From NCBI RefSeq assembly GCF_964199755.1, contig NC_133897.1:138328125-138392124 (forward strand): DNA of 64,000 nt. Reading direction: 5' to 3'. Both the position numbers and the translations under genes were made by a program. Every line of letters starts with the position of its first letter. Position 1 is the first letter of the stretch. The notes under the pieces are model-generated. The model had not been told where the DNA came from. It was given only the letters and a program-made list of their open reading frames with translations, and ran no database searches. Source of the DNA: Larus michahellis. Its lineage: Eukaryota > Chordata > Aves > Charadriiformes > Laridae. Shown piece by piece: positions 38,275 through 48,500 of the stretch.

Positions 38275-41200
38275 TCATGCTTTTTCATAAACTCTTTTGC
38301 AGGTAACATTATTCATGGCGCATTCCTGGAAAGAGAGACAAATTTAACTGGCTTTTAACTCTCACTAAGTGTTTGTAAGTCAGAAGGTAGAGAATTACTT
38401 ATCCATTGGAAGACAGAGTAAGAAAAAAACTGCGTTGCTCCCATCTAAAACCAATTGCCAAGACAGTGAAACTCAAGTTTGAGAACTTCAGAAACAGAAG
38501 TCTGAAATACAAGCACAGGACCGAATGAACACCAAAGGACTGCTCCAGAGACCCCCAGGAGAGTTCTAATCTCCTCTTAAAAACCTCTAAAGAAGGCTAC
38601 TAGGACTTCTATGGAGGGTGATGGGATTCTGGAGCTGGGCATTAATGTTTTTTCCTTCCACCTTTTGCAGTTGTGGCTTGTCTTCTTCACACCCATGTGC
38701 ACAACACGTACCCGCACAGAGCCCTACGTAGCTTCCAGACTTGCGGCTGCCGGTGTCAGCCTCTGCATGTTAGGCTCTGTCCTCACCTATTTTTCTGTTA
38801 GATCAAACTCTGTTTTGTTCAATCGTTCTTAATGAAGTTGTTATTAAAAACTATTTCTGTTTCTTCTCCTCTGGTCTCTATCCAAAGAAATTTGAATATT
38901 AAATTTATGGACATACTATTTTTCTCTAGGGGAGGGCAGAACGCCCCAGGAATTTCGTGTATGTGTATCGTTTTGTAGCATGTAGGAATCTCAGCTGCCT
39001 TTTATGATCACAGTTTTAGTCCCCTCCCAGATTCTTCAAAGTGTCTTTCCTAAAACTGGAGAGTGGTGCTGGGAAGCCCCACACTGCAGGTGGGCCTCAC
39101 TGGCACCACGTCAAGCACAATACTCTCTGACCAGATAACGCCAGCCAACAGAGCTCGGATAGAGCTTTCTGGTTTTGCTATAACAACATATTTTTGGCAT
39201 AGTTGTTGGTGATCCATAGTATGGTTCCCACAGATGGCTGTTAAGTCTCTACTGGAAATGAACTGGAGTATTTTGCACCAGCACAGAGAGAATGCACTTA
39301 TTTGTCTAAACTGTCCAGGAGTTAAATATTCTGATATATAAAAATTTCCCTCACAGAGATGACACTTTTTTCTCCCTACTCTTTCCTAACCATGTCTTGC
39401 TATGAATGGAGGTCAGGCACCTCCATACCACTCCGTAAGTTTAACAGCATTTCCGTTTTAATACATACTCCAGACTCATTTGGAGAAACTTCTCGCCAAG
39501 AGCACAGAGCCCTTTCAGATGCTTTCACTCCCTATGTTTGAATCCAATATAATACATCTGGCAAGCATGAATTCTGCGCAATGAATTCAGTGATTACGTA
39601 GCAAAAATGAACTCACCACCACCAGGTTCCCATCCACCACTTTTCTCTTTATGATAGTCTCTTTTCCGTCCCACTTCTGCACCTGGTTCAGTATGCCATT
39701 GTCTAGGGTTATGACGTTCTGCCAAAGAAAAAAAAAGCAAAGCGTGGCTGTTTCATCAGGGTGCTCCGGGCTGAAGACCGTCTCCATGTCCAAACAGCAC
39801 TGAAGGACACAGCATCCATAGCACTCTCACCTTTGAAGGCAGCATTTCTACACTGGATGTCAATATCACAACTCCATCCGCCTGCTCCCACCTCTCTTTT
39901 GAGAGGTGTATTTGGAAAGTGCTGGTTTGGGACTCACCTTTGTTTTTCTGTCATCTGCTGTGGTCTCGTCAAACTCTTCACCCAGCTTGAAAGAGACCTC
40001 TGTATTTTTGAAGGTACTTTCTGTTTTGATGGTTATCACGTCACCATTGATGCTGATAGTTACATTGGGCTTGGCCACACCAGCCATTTTCCTGGTAGCA
40101 AACCCCACACCTGTAAATAAGACAGGGCACTATGAAATTTTTATCTTTACTCAATGTTTCTCTCTTATTTTGGGGGAAAGAAAAAGAATTCGGTGCTGAT
40201 TTCACTATTACTTTCTACTTTCTTTTTTTTTTTAATATTTTTTTTTATTACTCTTTTATTATTTATCAATTCCATGTTGCAGAGGCTCCTTTGTAACATC
40301 TCACTAGCTTGCTACGGCTATAGACCAAGCCGGGTGGGATAACATAAGGCAATTCTCTGCTGTCATTGTCAGAATAGTAAAAGCAATATTTTGAAGACAG
40401 AGGCAAGATTTTAATGCCAGATATTTGCACACACACTTGTTCAAAATAACTGTGGTGGTTTGTACACTAACTTGTATGCTAACTGTATCTAAAAGTAAAC
40501 AAGCAGACATATATGACAGTTTCTAAGCCACAAAAACAAACAAACAATCAAGAAAAAAAAAAGCAAGCACTTTTTTCATTTATCGGTGGCTAAGTTGAAT
40601 AAAAGGAAATGATTAAGAAATAGCTGGCAATGGTTATGTCCTGAGTAAAATCTGGGGTAAAGATTAAGAGTGCAAGAGTCTCACTGAAAGCTGTCTGAAT
40701 GCTGCATAAGTCTCAGTGAGTATTTTACCCCTACTCTCCAAAAAACCCCCAGCTTTTTAGCAGGTACTGGTCCAATCAGTGCAAGTTACCCCATACTGCC
40801 CCCACGCTACCGCACTAAAAGGATGTGGAATCCTCTGAAAGCCCAATTTTAATTCTAAGCAAGAAGTCTACACCTGTAGAGAAGTGTGTTATCCCTCAAA
40901 TCTTTTGCAAGTATCTGCATGAATCCACGCAATTTTCTTTGTTAATATTCACTGGAGGCAGCTACAGTTTCATTCGCTATAATAGCCGTGACAATTAATC
41001 CGTCTCCTAGTCCAGTAGGAATATAAAGAAGTTCAGGCGTGTTGCTTTTAGACATAGAGAAGCTTGCTGCATTCAAGCATTACACTGCTTTGTACATACA
41101 AGGATAAAAGCTAATCGACACAAAATATTGCAGTGACGCATTTTACTTCCATTTATAACGCTACTAAGTAGGCATGCATAGACTTGGCTTACCTGAAACT

Positions 41201-41485
41201 ATTCCTCCCAATCAAGGTTTTTCTACGTTATAGGAATTTTACACCACTAATTCAAACAGCCCAGTTCTCCAGTTTAAGAACATCTGATCAAAGTGGACTA
41301 AAACCCCCTTGTTAAACAGCATAGCCAGAAAAAAAAGCAAGCAAGGAATAAAGTTCAAAATCAGCATTCCTTCCCTGTCCCAGATAGAAGATCTCCAAAT
41401 AGCAATTCTCACCCAGCTCTTTCATATAGTCCTCAAAGTTTTCACTAGAAAGGAGCTTCCAGGTGCCCACAAACTGGTCACACAT
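38275..41485 (-). CDS. FABP4: adipocyte fatty acid-binding protein 4 (aP2), 4 exons
   Basis: A cytosolic carrier of long-chain fatty acids. In adipocytes and macrophages of other vertebrates it shuttles ligands to lipases and to nuclear PPARgamma. Coding exons are 41413-41485, 39938-40110, 39617-39718 and 38275-38325 (73+173+102+51 bases, 132 residues). All introns are GT-AG, with GTGAGA, GTGAGT and GTGAGT donors. The protein starts [19 protein letters not shown]; exon 2 reads [19 protein letters not shown] and continues to [11 protein letters not shown]; exon 3 is [18 protein letters not shown]; the end is [11 protein letters not shown]. The ligand Arg (IKRK) and Arg-x-Tyr (KRVY) are present, as are the basic residues of the portal helix and TRK that form the family's nuclear-localisation patch. 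[12 protein letters not shown] identifies FABP4 and not PMP2. Confidence 0.97.
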
Positions 41486-41573
41486 TTTGTCAGGCTAGAG
41501 AGGTGTCTTCCACGGGATCAAGCAGAAATGCAGGACAGGAGGATAGTATGAGCTCCAGGAGATCAGGAGTTAT

Positions 41574-41618
41574 CTTTAAAAAGGAGCCTTGGCCACATGA
41601 TGCTCTAGGATGACCAAT
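41574..41618 (-). promoter_or_regulatory. FABP4: FABP4 core promoter (TATA-like and inverted CCAAT box)
   Basis: The minus strand has ATTGG (41614-41618) 29 bp upstream of CCTTTTTAAAG (41574-41584), which is about 89 bp upstream of the ATG. This is the same arrangement as PMP2. No clear DR1-type PPAR element was found in the next 2 kb. Confidence 0.6.
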
Positions 41619-42689
41619 GAAGAGGGAGTCCCAGTGCCCAGTGTTTTCCTTCCTCCCCTACCCCTCCTTTGCCAGTAGGTCATAGTGTTGTTATTATTCA
41701 TATGCCCTTACTAGCACAAAGATCACTGTCTTGTTTTTATTTAATTATTTTTGTCATTCAAGAACACTCCATCTTAAAGGCAAATAATTAAACCACACTG
41801 ACTTTCAGAAGAAAAAGGTAGGCTCAACCCACAGAGGGTTATGTTCTCTCCCATACCCTTTCATTTCAGTCTGCCATAACAACTGAACACAGCTAAATTT
41901 CCAGTCTGTAAGATCTGAAATGCTTGTTGGGATAATTTAGTTTGTTTTTTGGACCCCTGTAGTTAGAAGTTTTCTCCAGAGAGGCACAGAATTACAAGAA
42001 GAAGTGGATTTGGGGCACAGAGAGAGCGTGCTGGTGGCTGTAGAAGGGTAAGGCAATAAAATTCCTTTTTTGATTGGGATCTCCTTATCATTGCACCTCC
42101 TGAATCGATTGACCAATATTCTGTATTCTGCTTTTATGTGATGGATATGGGGCTCTGTGAAAAGCAAAGCAACAAAACAGATTATTTCTCTCCCTTTTGT
42201 TCCTGTGCTTTCTGAAGACCTATGTCCCAAAGACTAGCATTATGACTAGTGATGGCATAAAAGTGGACTCTGGTATCGACTCACCAAAGGTCCCTGGATG
42301 CTTAATTTGTTTTCTGTTCACACTTTTCAGGTAGTAATCTGTTTGAGGCAAGGTGTGTACAGGCCTGACATAATGAGGTCCACCTTGACTGATCCCCTAA
42401 GCTCTGTCATTGCTCAGATCACAAAAAACTGTATCGGAAAGCAGGCAAGCAATTTGTCAGACTTTCCTTTTGGCTGTAACACGCTATTCCAATAGCAAAA
42501 AGCAGCTAATAAGTGTGGACTCCAGCCCCTGCAATTCCCTTTAGATGGATTTCCTGGAAATACTCCGCTGGCTGTTAGGCATCAAATGTGTTGGTCCATG
42601 TATTTTCATACTTGTTGACTTCATAACTAACAACGTTGTAGAAAAAATATTTATATAGGATTGTAAGATTATAGGGAAATTTGGAAAGG
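41619..42689. other. intergenic DNA upstream of FABP4, nothing recognised
   Basis: AT-rich sequence without gene or repeat signatures. Confidence 0.45.
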
Positions 42690-43320
42690 AAGGGAGGTCG
42701 GGATGTCTCCAGCACAGCCTTGCGCTCAGGCAGGGCCACCTCTGAGCTCAGACCAGGCTACTCAGGACTGTGCCCTGTTGGGGTTTGGAAACTTCCAAGG
42801 ATGGAGCCAGCACAACATGCCTGGGCAACCTGCACCCCTGGCCACCTGTGCCCCTGGGGTAAAGAGTCTCCCTGTCTCCTTCTGAACCTCTCTTCTTTCA
42901 GTCTCTTGTTCTTCCACCACTCATTGCTGTGAAAAGTCTGGCTCCAACTCCTTCGTCACTTCCCCATAGTTGTTGGGGGTTGCTGTAAGCACACCCAAAG
43001 CCATCTCTTATCCAGGATGAACCACTGCAGTCTCACAGCTTCTCCTCAGAGGGCAAGTGCTCCAGCCTCCTGAGCATCCTGAGGGCCCTCTGCTGAACTC
43101 ACTCCAAAACTGGATGCAGTACTCTGGTTACAGCCTAATGAGTGCTGAGGAGTGGGGAATAATCACGTCCATCAACCTACTGGCTGTGCTCCTGTTCATA
43201 GAGACCAGGAGGTTTTTGGCCTTTGTGCTACCAGGGCTCAGCTCACTGCCCCCTGGGACCTGAGGGCCTTTTCTGCAGAGCTTCTCCCTTGCCACTCTGT
43301 CCCCAGCCTGCATTGCTGGG
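42690..43320 (-). mobile_element. old CR1 LINE fragment (-)
   Basis: Antisense CR1 phrases are readable despite decay: GAACCACTGCAGTCTCACAG, CAAGTGCTCCAGCCTCCTGA, ACTGGATGCAGTACTCTGGT, AGTGCTGAGGAGTGGGGAAT. The 3' tail is not recognisable. More diverged than the other CR1 copies here, so an older insertion. Confidence 0.7.
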
Positions 43321-43528
43321 AGGGCTGAATATGTTTGTACATGTAAAATTAATTACCCTCTTGTGCCTTTAAGACTGCAGACCTTTTTTTCTTTTCTCTT
43401 TTTTTTTTCTAGAATCGCCATCTTAGGTTTGGTCTACTCTTTTTTGAGTTTTTGCATACTGACTTTTGGCTAATCCCAAACTAAATAAAATAATATTCTA
43501 ATTATTGAAGTCGCTGATTCCTTTCCTG

Positions 43529-43575
43529 ATTGCTTTTTTTTCAGAGTATCGCATGCTCAGGTCCTCTTTAAAAGG
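43529..43575 (+). promoter_or_regulatory. relic promoter of the inverted FABP-like pseudogene
   Basis: CTTTAAAAGG at 43566-43575 is identical to the PMP2 TATA-like element and lies 80 bp upstream of the FABP-like ATG at 43656. ATTG (43529-43532, ATTGC instead of ATTGG) sits 33 bp further upstream, where PMP2 and FABP4 have an inverted CCAAT box. Functional status unknown. Confidence 0.45.
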
Positions 43576-43655
43576 AAACTCTGAGGGGCTTTCAAGTTTG
43601 TGTCATTACCTTGGGATTTTTGACTTAGAATTATTGGCTTGAGAAACACGGCACC

Positions 43656-44571
43656 ATGTCTGATCAGTTTGCAGGAACTTGGGAAGTCAAATCCAGTAGT
43701 TACACGAGGAGTACTTGAAAGTATCAGGTGAGGGTTGCCGCAGTGCCATGGACAGAAAGGACGCGATTGGGCTGAACTCAGTTCCTGCGCTTACTTTGCT
43801 TGCCTTTTGGGATCTGCTCTGTGTGTGGCTTACTACAATTAGCATTCATTTCTTTGGAGGGGAAATAGGCCTTTTATATTCAAAACTATAGCCTGGGAGA
43901 GGGGATTGGCCTTCCTTTGGTGTTAACAGCTGCCTGCAATGCTTGTGCTGCTGGAAGAGTTTTTTGGGAGAGAGGTGAAGCACCTGTTCCATGCAAATCA
44001 GTTCGGAGCAGGCAAGCGCACCCTCCCTAGGCACTCAATTGCTTGCATCTATTTAAAGTGAATCTGAGCTATTTGTAGATGTCTTGCGAACACGATGACT
44101 CAAAAATGCAGGAAGAAGGCCAGCTTGTGGGCTGACTTGCTTGTTTACTTCAAAGCAAGCAGCTATCTGGGAGCAGGCTCATGGCTGTCACTTGGGAAGT
44201 GTCCTACCAATGGTCTACTTTCCCTCGCAAGACTACCAGTGACAAGATAAGCTTGCGGCATTGATGTCATCTAATGCAAGTCCTGCCTGCTCTCTGGGGC
44301 AAAGGCCTCAAGTCATCCAGCCCTGCTGATAAAGACTGAAGTGCTTAATGGCTATGAAGAAATCAGGGGGGCTTCTGAGCATGGAAGCTTAGGCAAACCT
44401 GGGATTTGAGTCATTTGCAACATGGCTTGCCAGCAACAGCTGGGCATCGTGGCTAAACAGTCCTGTGGTCATCAGCACTGATGGGATCTAACACCATCAA
44501 AAGCAAGGGCATCTTCAAAAGTGTAGAAAGCTCCTTCAAAATAAGAGGGAATTTTGAAGAAACCACATCAG
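43656..44571 (+). pseudogene. decayed FABP-like gene on the opposite strand (exons 1 and 2)
   Basis: Exon 1 is 43656-43727: a good Kozak ATG (GCACCATGT), then MSDQFAGTWEVKSSS. A one-base loss near 43703-43707 shifts the frame. Beyond it the other frame reads EEYLK and ends at a perfect GTGAGG donor. Length is 72 bases against the family's 73. The exon 2 relic spans about 44411-44571: SFAT, then QLGIVAK, VVISTDG, then TIKSKGIFKSVESSF and NFEETTS before GTAAGAGG, with at least three indels between blocks. These blocks match the order of a FABP exon 2. The orientation is opposite to PMP2, FABP4 and the FABP12-like gene. Which FABP it was is unclear; the STDG and FEETTS blocks look most like FABP12/FABP5-type members. 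Exons 3 and 4 are not securely found. Confidence 0.7.
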
Positions 44572-45422
44572 GTAAGAGGTAAACCACAGAAGGGAAGCTG
44601 GTGAGAGTTCAACACAGTAAAGAAATGCTTGCAAAGTAAATTCGTTACAGAGGGAAACCTTGTCTCTTAATCCTGATATGAACTGAGGCAGCTGAAGTCT
44701 GCAAACAACGATACACTGTCTGCAATGTGGTTTTGGGGTGCTGTGACCTTTAAGGGTGGTTCTTGATGCAGGAGGTGCAGAAGTGGAATAGCAAAGCAGC
44801 AGCTGCGCAGCGGAGATCGGTGGATGGGAAGGTGGTGATGGTGGGTTAACTCTTGCTCTGTAAGTCAGACCAACGAAGCAGATCTGCTTGAGAAAACAGC
44901 TTTTTACAAAAATGAGCACAATAGTAACCTCCCTTTTGCTCTTTTGGGCATGCAAGAGGAATGACGCTGCTTCCACTAGAGAATGAGAAAGAGGATGCTT
45001 ATTCCTGTCATCGAGATCTGTGACTTAGGACAGCTTTTAACTGAGGAGCGTGACAAATATTTCCTGGTACTTTAGATATGTATGGACTTGTCAAAGTGAA
45101 AATGCAGCTTACTCTCAACTGAGAAGACATGAACTAACAAATCATGGTTACGACTATTAGCAACACTCTGCTTAAATAGAGGCTTCTTTCTCCAGTTCCT
45201 CCTTGTCCCAGAGGGCAACAGTGTACAACTCCTTCGACTGCTATGGCTATTGAACTGGTGACTACCAGTGGGTAGCAGCGTGTTGGGCTTCCACAGTTGT
45301 CTCCATAGTTCTGCTACCCTTTGAATCAAAAACTGGGATGAAAAGACAAAAAGACATCTGTGCTCAGTTCCACACCTGATGCCATAGCAGACTATTAGGC
45401 CATTGACAATGACTTCTCTTGA

Positions 45423-45560
45423 AAACTTTCTTAAAAGGAATGTTGCCTCAATGTGGGGTTATTAGTGGCACAGATGGCAATGTCCATAGTAAGAAAAAAA
45501 TACATATTCTTGGAAAAGTTATTAAGAATAGGGATTTTCCCTTAAGCAGGGAAGGAACAA
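45423..45560 (+). pseudogene. possible second FABP exon 2 relic
   Basis: The + strand reads TFLKGMLPQCGVISGTDGNV and later IKNRDFPLSREG. These resemble the FABP exon 2 blocks T-RKLG-LAKP-VIIS-TDGDV and FKN-EISFKLGEE in order and spacing, and the nucleotide match around GATTTTCCCTTAAGCAGGGA is closer than the protein. No flanking splice sites are convincing. It may be part of a second decayed copy in tandem with the 43.7 kb relic, or chance. Confidence 0.3.
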
Positions 45561-48500
45561 TGGCTTTGCTGCAAGCTTCCTCTTCAGGCACAGTAGTATA
45601 GATTGAGAAGATGGGCTATAGCAGCTCTCATGCCAGGAAGGAGGGACCATGTCACACTGTCTGGTACTGCTGCAACTTAGACTGAGCAAAAAGTTTTCTT
45701 AATACTTGTCTGGCCAGATACCAGAGTGGGAATCTGTTCTAGGGCCCCAGGGTAACTTCAAGAAAGGTGAGCTAATGCTGGAAAGGTAAAACGATGCCCA
45801 TCTCTGCTCACCAGCTTGCTACTTTCATTTCTGATGAATGTTTGAGACAGGTGAATTCCTTAGACTTCTGCTTAGCCAGGAAAAGGTGTAACTAAAGCAT
45901 CAGTACGCATGATGCAGGGCACTGACTTTACAAAATACTGGCTTCAGTTGGTTTGAAAGTTCAAGAGGCCAGCTGGTTTTCAGGGTTTTTTTTCTCTCTC
46001 CTGGGGAAGGAGATGAGCAGGAGACACCAGCAGGTCCTTTTCCCTATGCTCAGCAGAACGGTCCCCAGCAGCAAACCCGACTCACGGCTGTGGCTTCAGG
46101 CCTTGCTGAGGGTACCATTGCAAAAGGTCGCTTTGCTGAAGGAGTCAGATTTTGCCAGCAGCAACAACAAATCTGTTGTTACATTGAGTGGGTCCCAGCA
46201 TCACTCTACCCAGTTACTTTGCTGGGCTGTGACATTTGGAGACCTCAGGCTGGTGGGCCCCAGCACCTGATTTTTACTTTTAGCTTTTTTTCTTGTATTT
46301 CTTCCTGGGCTTTAGCCCAACCTGTGAGTACTCCACACACTTAGATAGGTTTCCAGTGTCTGAAAGTAGGACTGTGAAAATGGAAACATCTAGAAGGTAT
46401 TTCTGAAACACTAAGCTTAGTTTGTGGTAATGCTAAGAACAGAAATGAAATCTCATAACTCCAAGGCATAGTAAGACCAAGCCCAAAACAAAACCTGATG
46501 GTTGACACCATTAACTTGCAATTAAAATACACAAGATTACATTTTCTGAACTTGCTTTAAAGATGACGACAGAATGCAGATATGGCTGGAAGGAATGGAA
46601 GGCCTCTGGACCCTGGCCTTCGCCGGGTTCTCGTGAGACTAGTGTTGACAGCTGAGATTCTGACTTTTCTCAGCAGATGACATGGCAATAATGTATTCTC
46701 TCAAACATTTGTGCCTGATGACAGGTTGCTGCTATTCCTGGGGAAAATACTGACTTCTCATACACTGCTCTAAGGTGTCTGTGTTCCCTCGTTCCTGGAG
46801 CAAGTCAGTTGGCAGTGTGAATCCCATCAAGCAATACTATGAAATGCAGGGAGTGAGTTAAATGGCATATCAGAAAAGCAGGAAAGAAGGAGTATTTCCA
46901 AATCAGTTTTATTTTCATTGCAATGAAAAGAAATACAGGTATGCTAGCTCCTATGGGCATGCAGGTGATAGGTTTCCAGAACATAATGTGGGCATTTCTG
47001 TATAAGAACATTCAAAATATCAGAACTCTACCTCAGATATGCTGTATTCAGCAAATGCCATAGTGAGATTAATGATAAACCTAACTTAATGACTTGTGAA
47101 GGTTTGTACGAGAGAAGATCTTGTTTTGCTATCTATAACATAGGCACTGCATATGCTTCATATTTCTACCTACCTACCACTTTCCCTTGCCTAAAGAACA
47201 AGTTTAAATTTGTCTAAAGTTCCTGATGCTCAAATCTGTCCCACTTTTTTAATGTACTGTACAAGTCTTGCACCTAACATCGGAGCATTTCCTCTTGAGA
47301 GTGTACAGTGAAAGTCAGCCTTTTTTTGAGTCCCACTTTGTCTTGTCCGTGGATTTCATTTCCCTGGACTTGCCTCAGAGCACAGAAATCCTGCCTGTTC
47401 TTCCTCTCCCCACCTCTACCCCTCACCCCAGAAAAAAGAAAAGCACCTTTTCTTTCCTTACTTCTTTATCCCTAAACTTCTCTCTAGATTTAGGTATTGC
47501 AGCAGACTTGCAAATGAAGAAGTAATCTGTTTCCCAAAGCACTTTTGGGTTTCTTCTAGCAATTTGAAGACTTGCTAATAACATTCTGAAAAATCCCTTT
47601 GTAGTCCTTCCCCAAATGCTCTTCTGAATTATCTCAGATCATCCAGCTGAAACCATCTTTTGAAGCATCCGTTTGATCAAAGCGATAAGACCATTGGTTA
47701 CATCTGCTTTGGGACTGCCCAACAGGACTCCATTTCATTTCTGCCTTGTTACTGCAGCTCATACGATACCTCCTGCACAGAGTCAGGCTTGCCTCTTACT
47801 TCCATATGGATCTGCATTTAGACTCCTTCCACTGTTTTTTGTGCTTGTTTGTTTCTTGCTAGATATTTTTTACAAAGCTGAGGAAAAGTCTTCAAATAAA
47901 GATGATGGACTAGTGCATTTTGGTAACAGGTAATATCTTGTAAGTTTAAACTATTCCTATCAGCGGTTGTCCTTCTCTTAAGAGTTGCCCTCTTGTGAAG
48001 TGAGAATGTTGCCAGAATTTCACTTCTCTTTCTAAGAAAGCTAAAGAAGGAACAACGTGTACGAACAATATTTCAACAAGACTAAAAAGACCTTGTACAA
48101 AACATTGAAGCTTTGCTGAACCTGCACTTTGAGTAACTGTACATGCTTTTTCCCATCCTTGTTTCTGCATGTCTTCGCTCTGCATGTCGCAGTCTATTGC
48201 TAGCAATGCTTTACTCTGATGGCTTGCTCTGAAACCTTCGGAGACCTCCTCTTTATATTTGCCAGAAAGCAATCTGTTATTACAGATGCGTTTGGACCGC
48301 ATCCAAAGACCTGTTGCTCCACGTAAAGGAAAGGAAAAAAATATCCGAGTATGAAATGCCCTGAGTTCAGAGACGAAAACTGCCCTCTCCCTCTACGGGT
48401 GGCCGAGTAGCGGGTGGGTGTGAAAGCTGGCAGCTCTCCCGGCCCTCGGCAGAGCTCTGCAGCTGACGGTTGCCCCCGGGTGCTGGGAGCTGGAGGGAAG

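Noticed and set aside
41619..43520. Search for a DR1-type PPAR element upstream of FABP4
   Set aside because: Only isolated AGGTCA-like half sites (for example near 41678) were seen; no paired DR1.
46171..46200. KSVVTL on the + strand resembling a FABP exon 3 start
   Set aside because: Only six residues match, no AG acceptor precedes it and the following sequence lacks VQKW.
46565..46610. MQIW..GMEG on + resembling exon 3 VQKWDGKE
   Set aside because: Too short and no flanking splice signals or LxGG block upstream.
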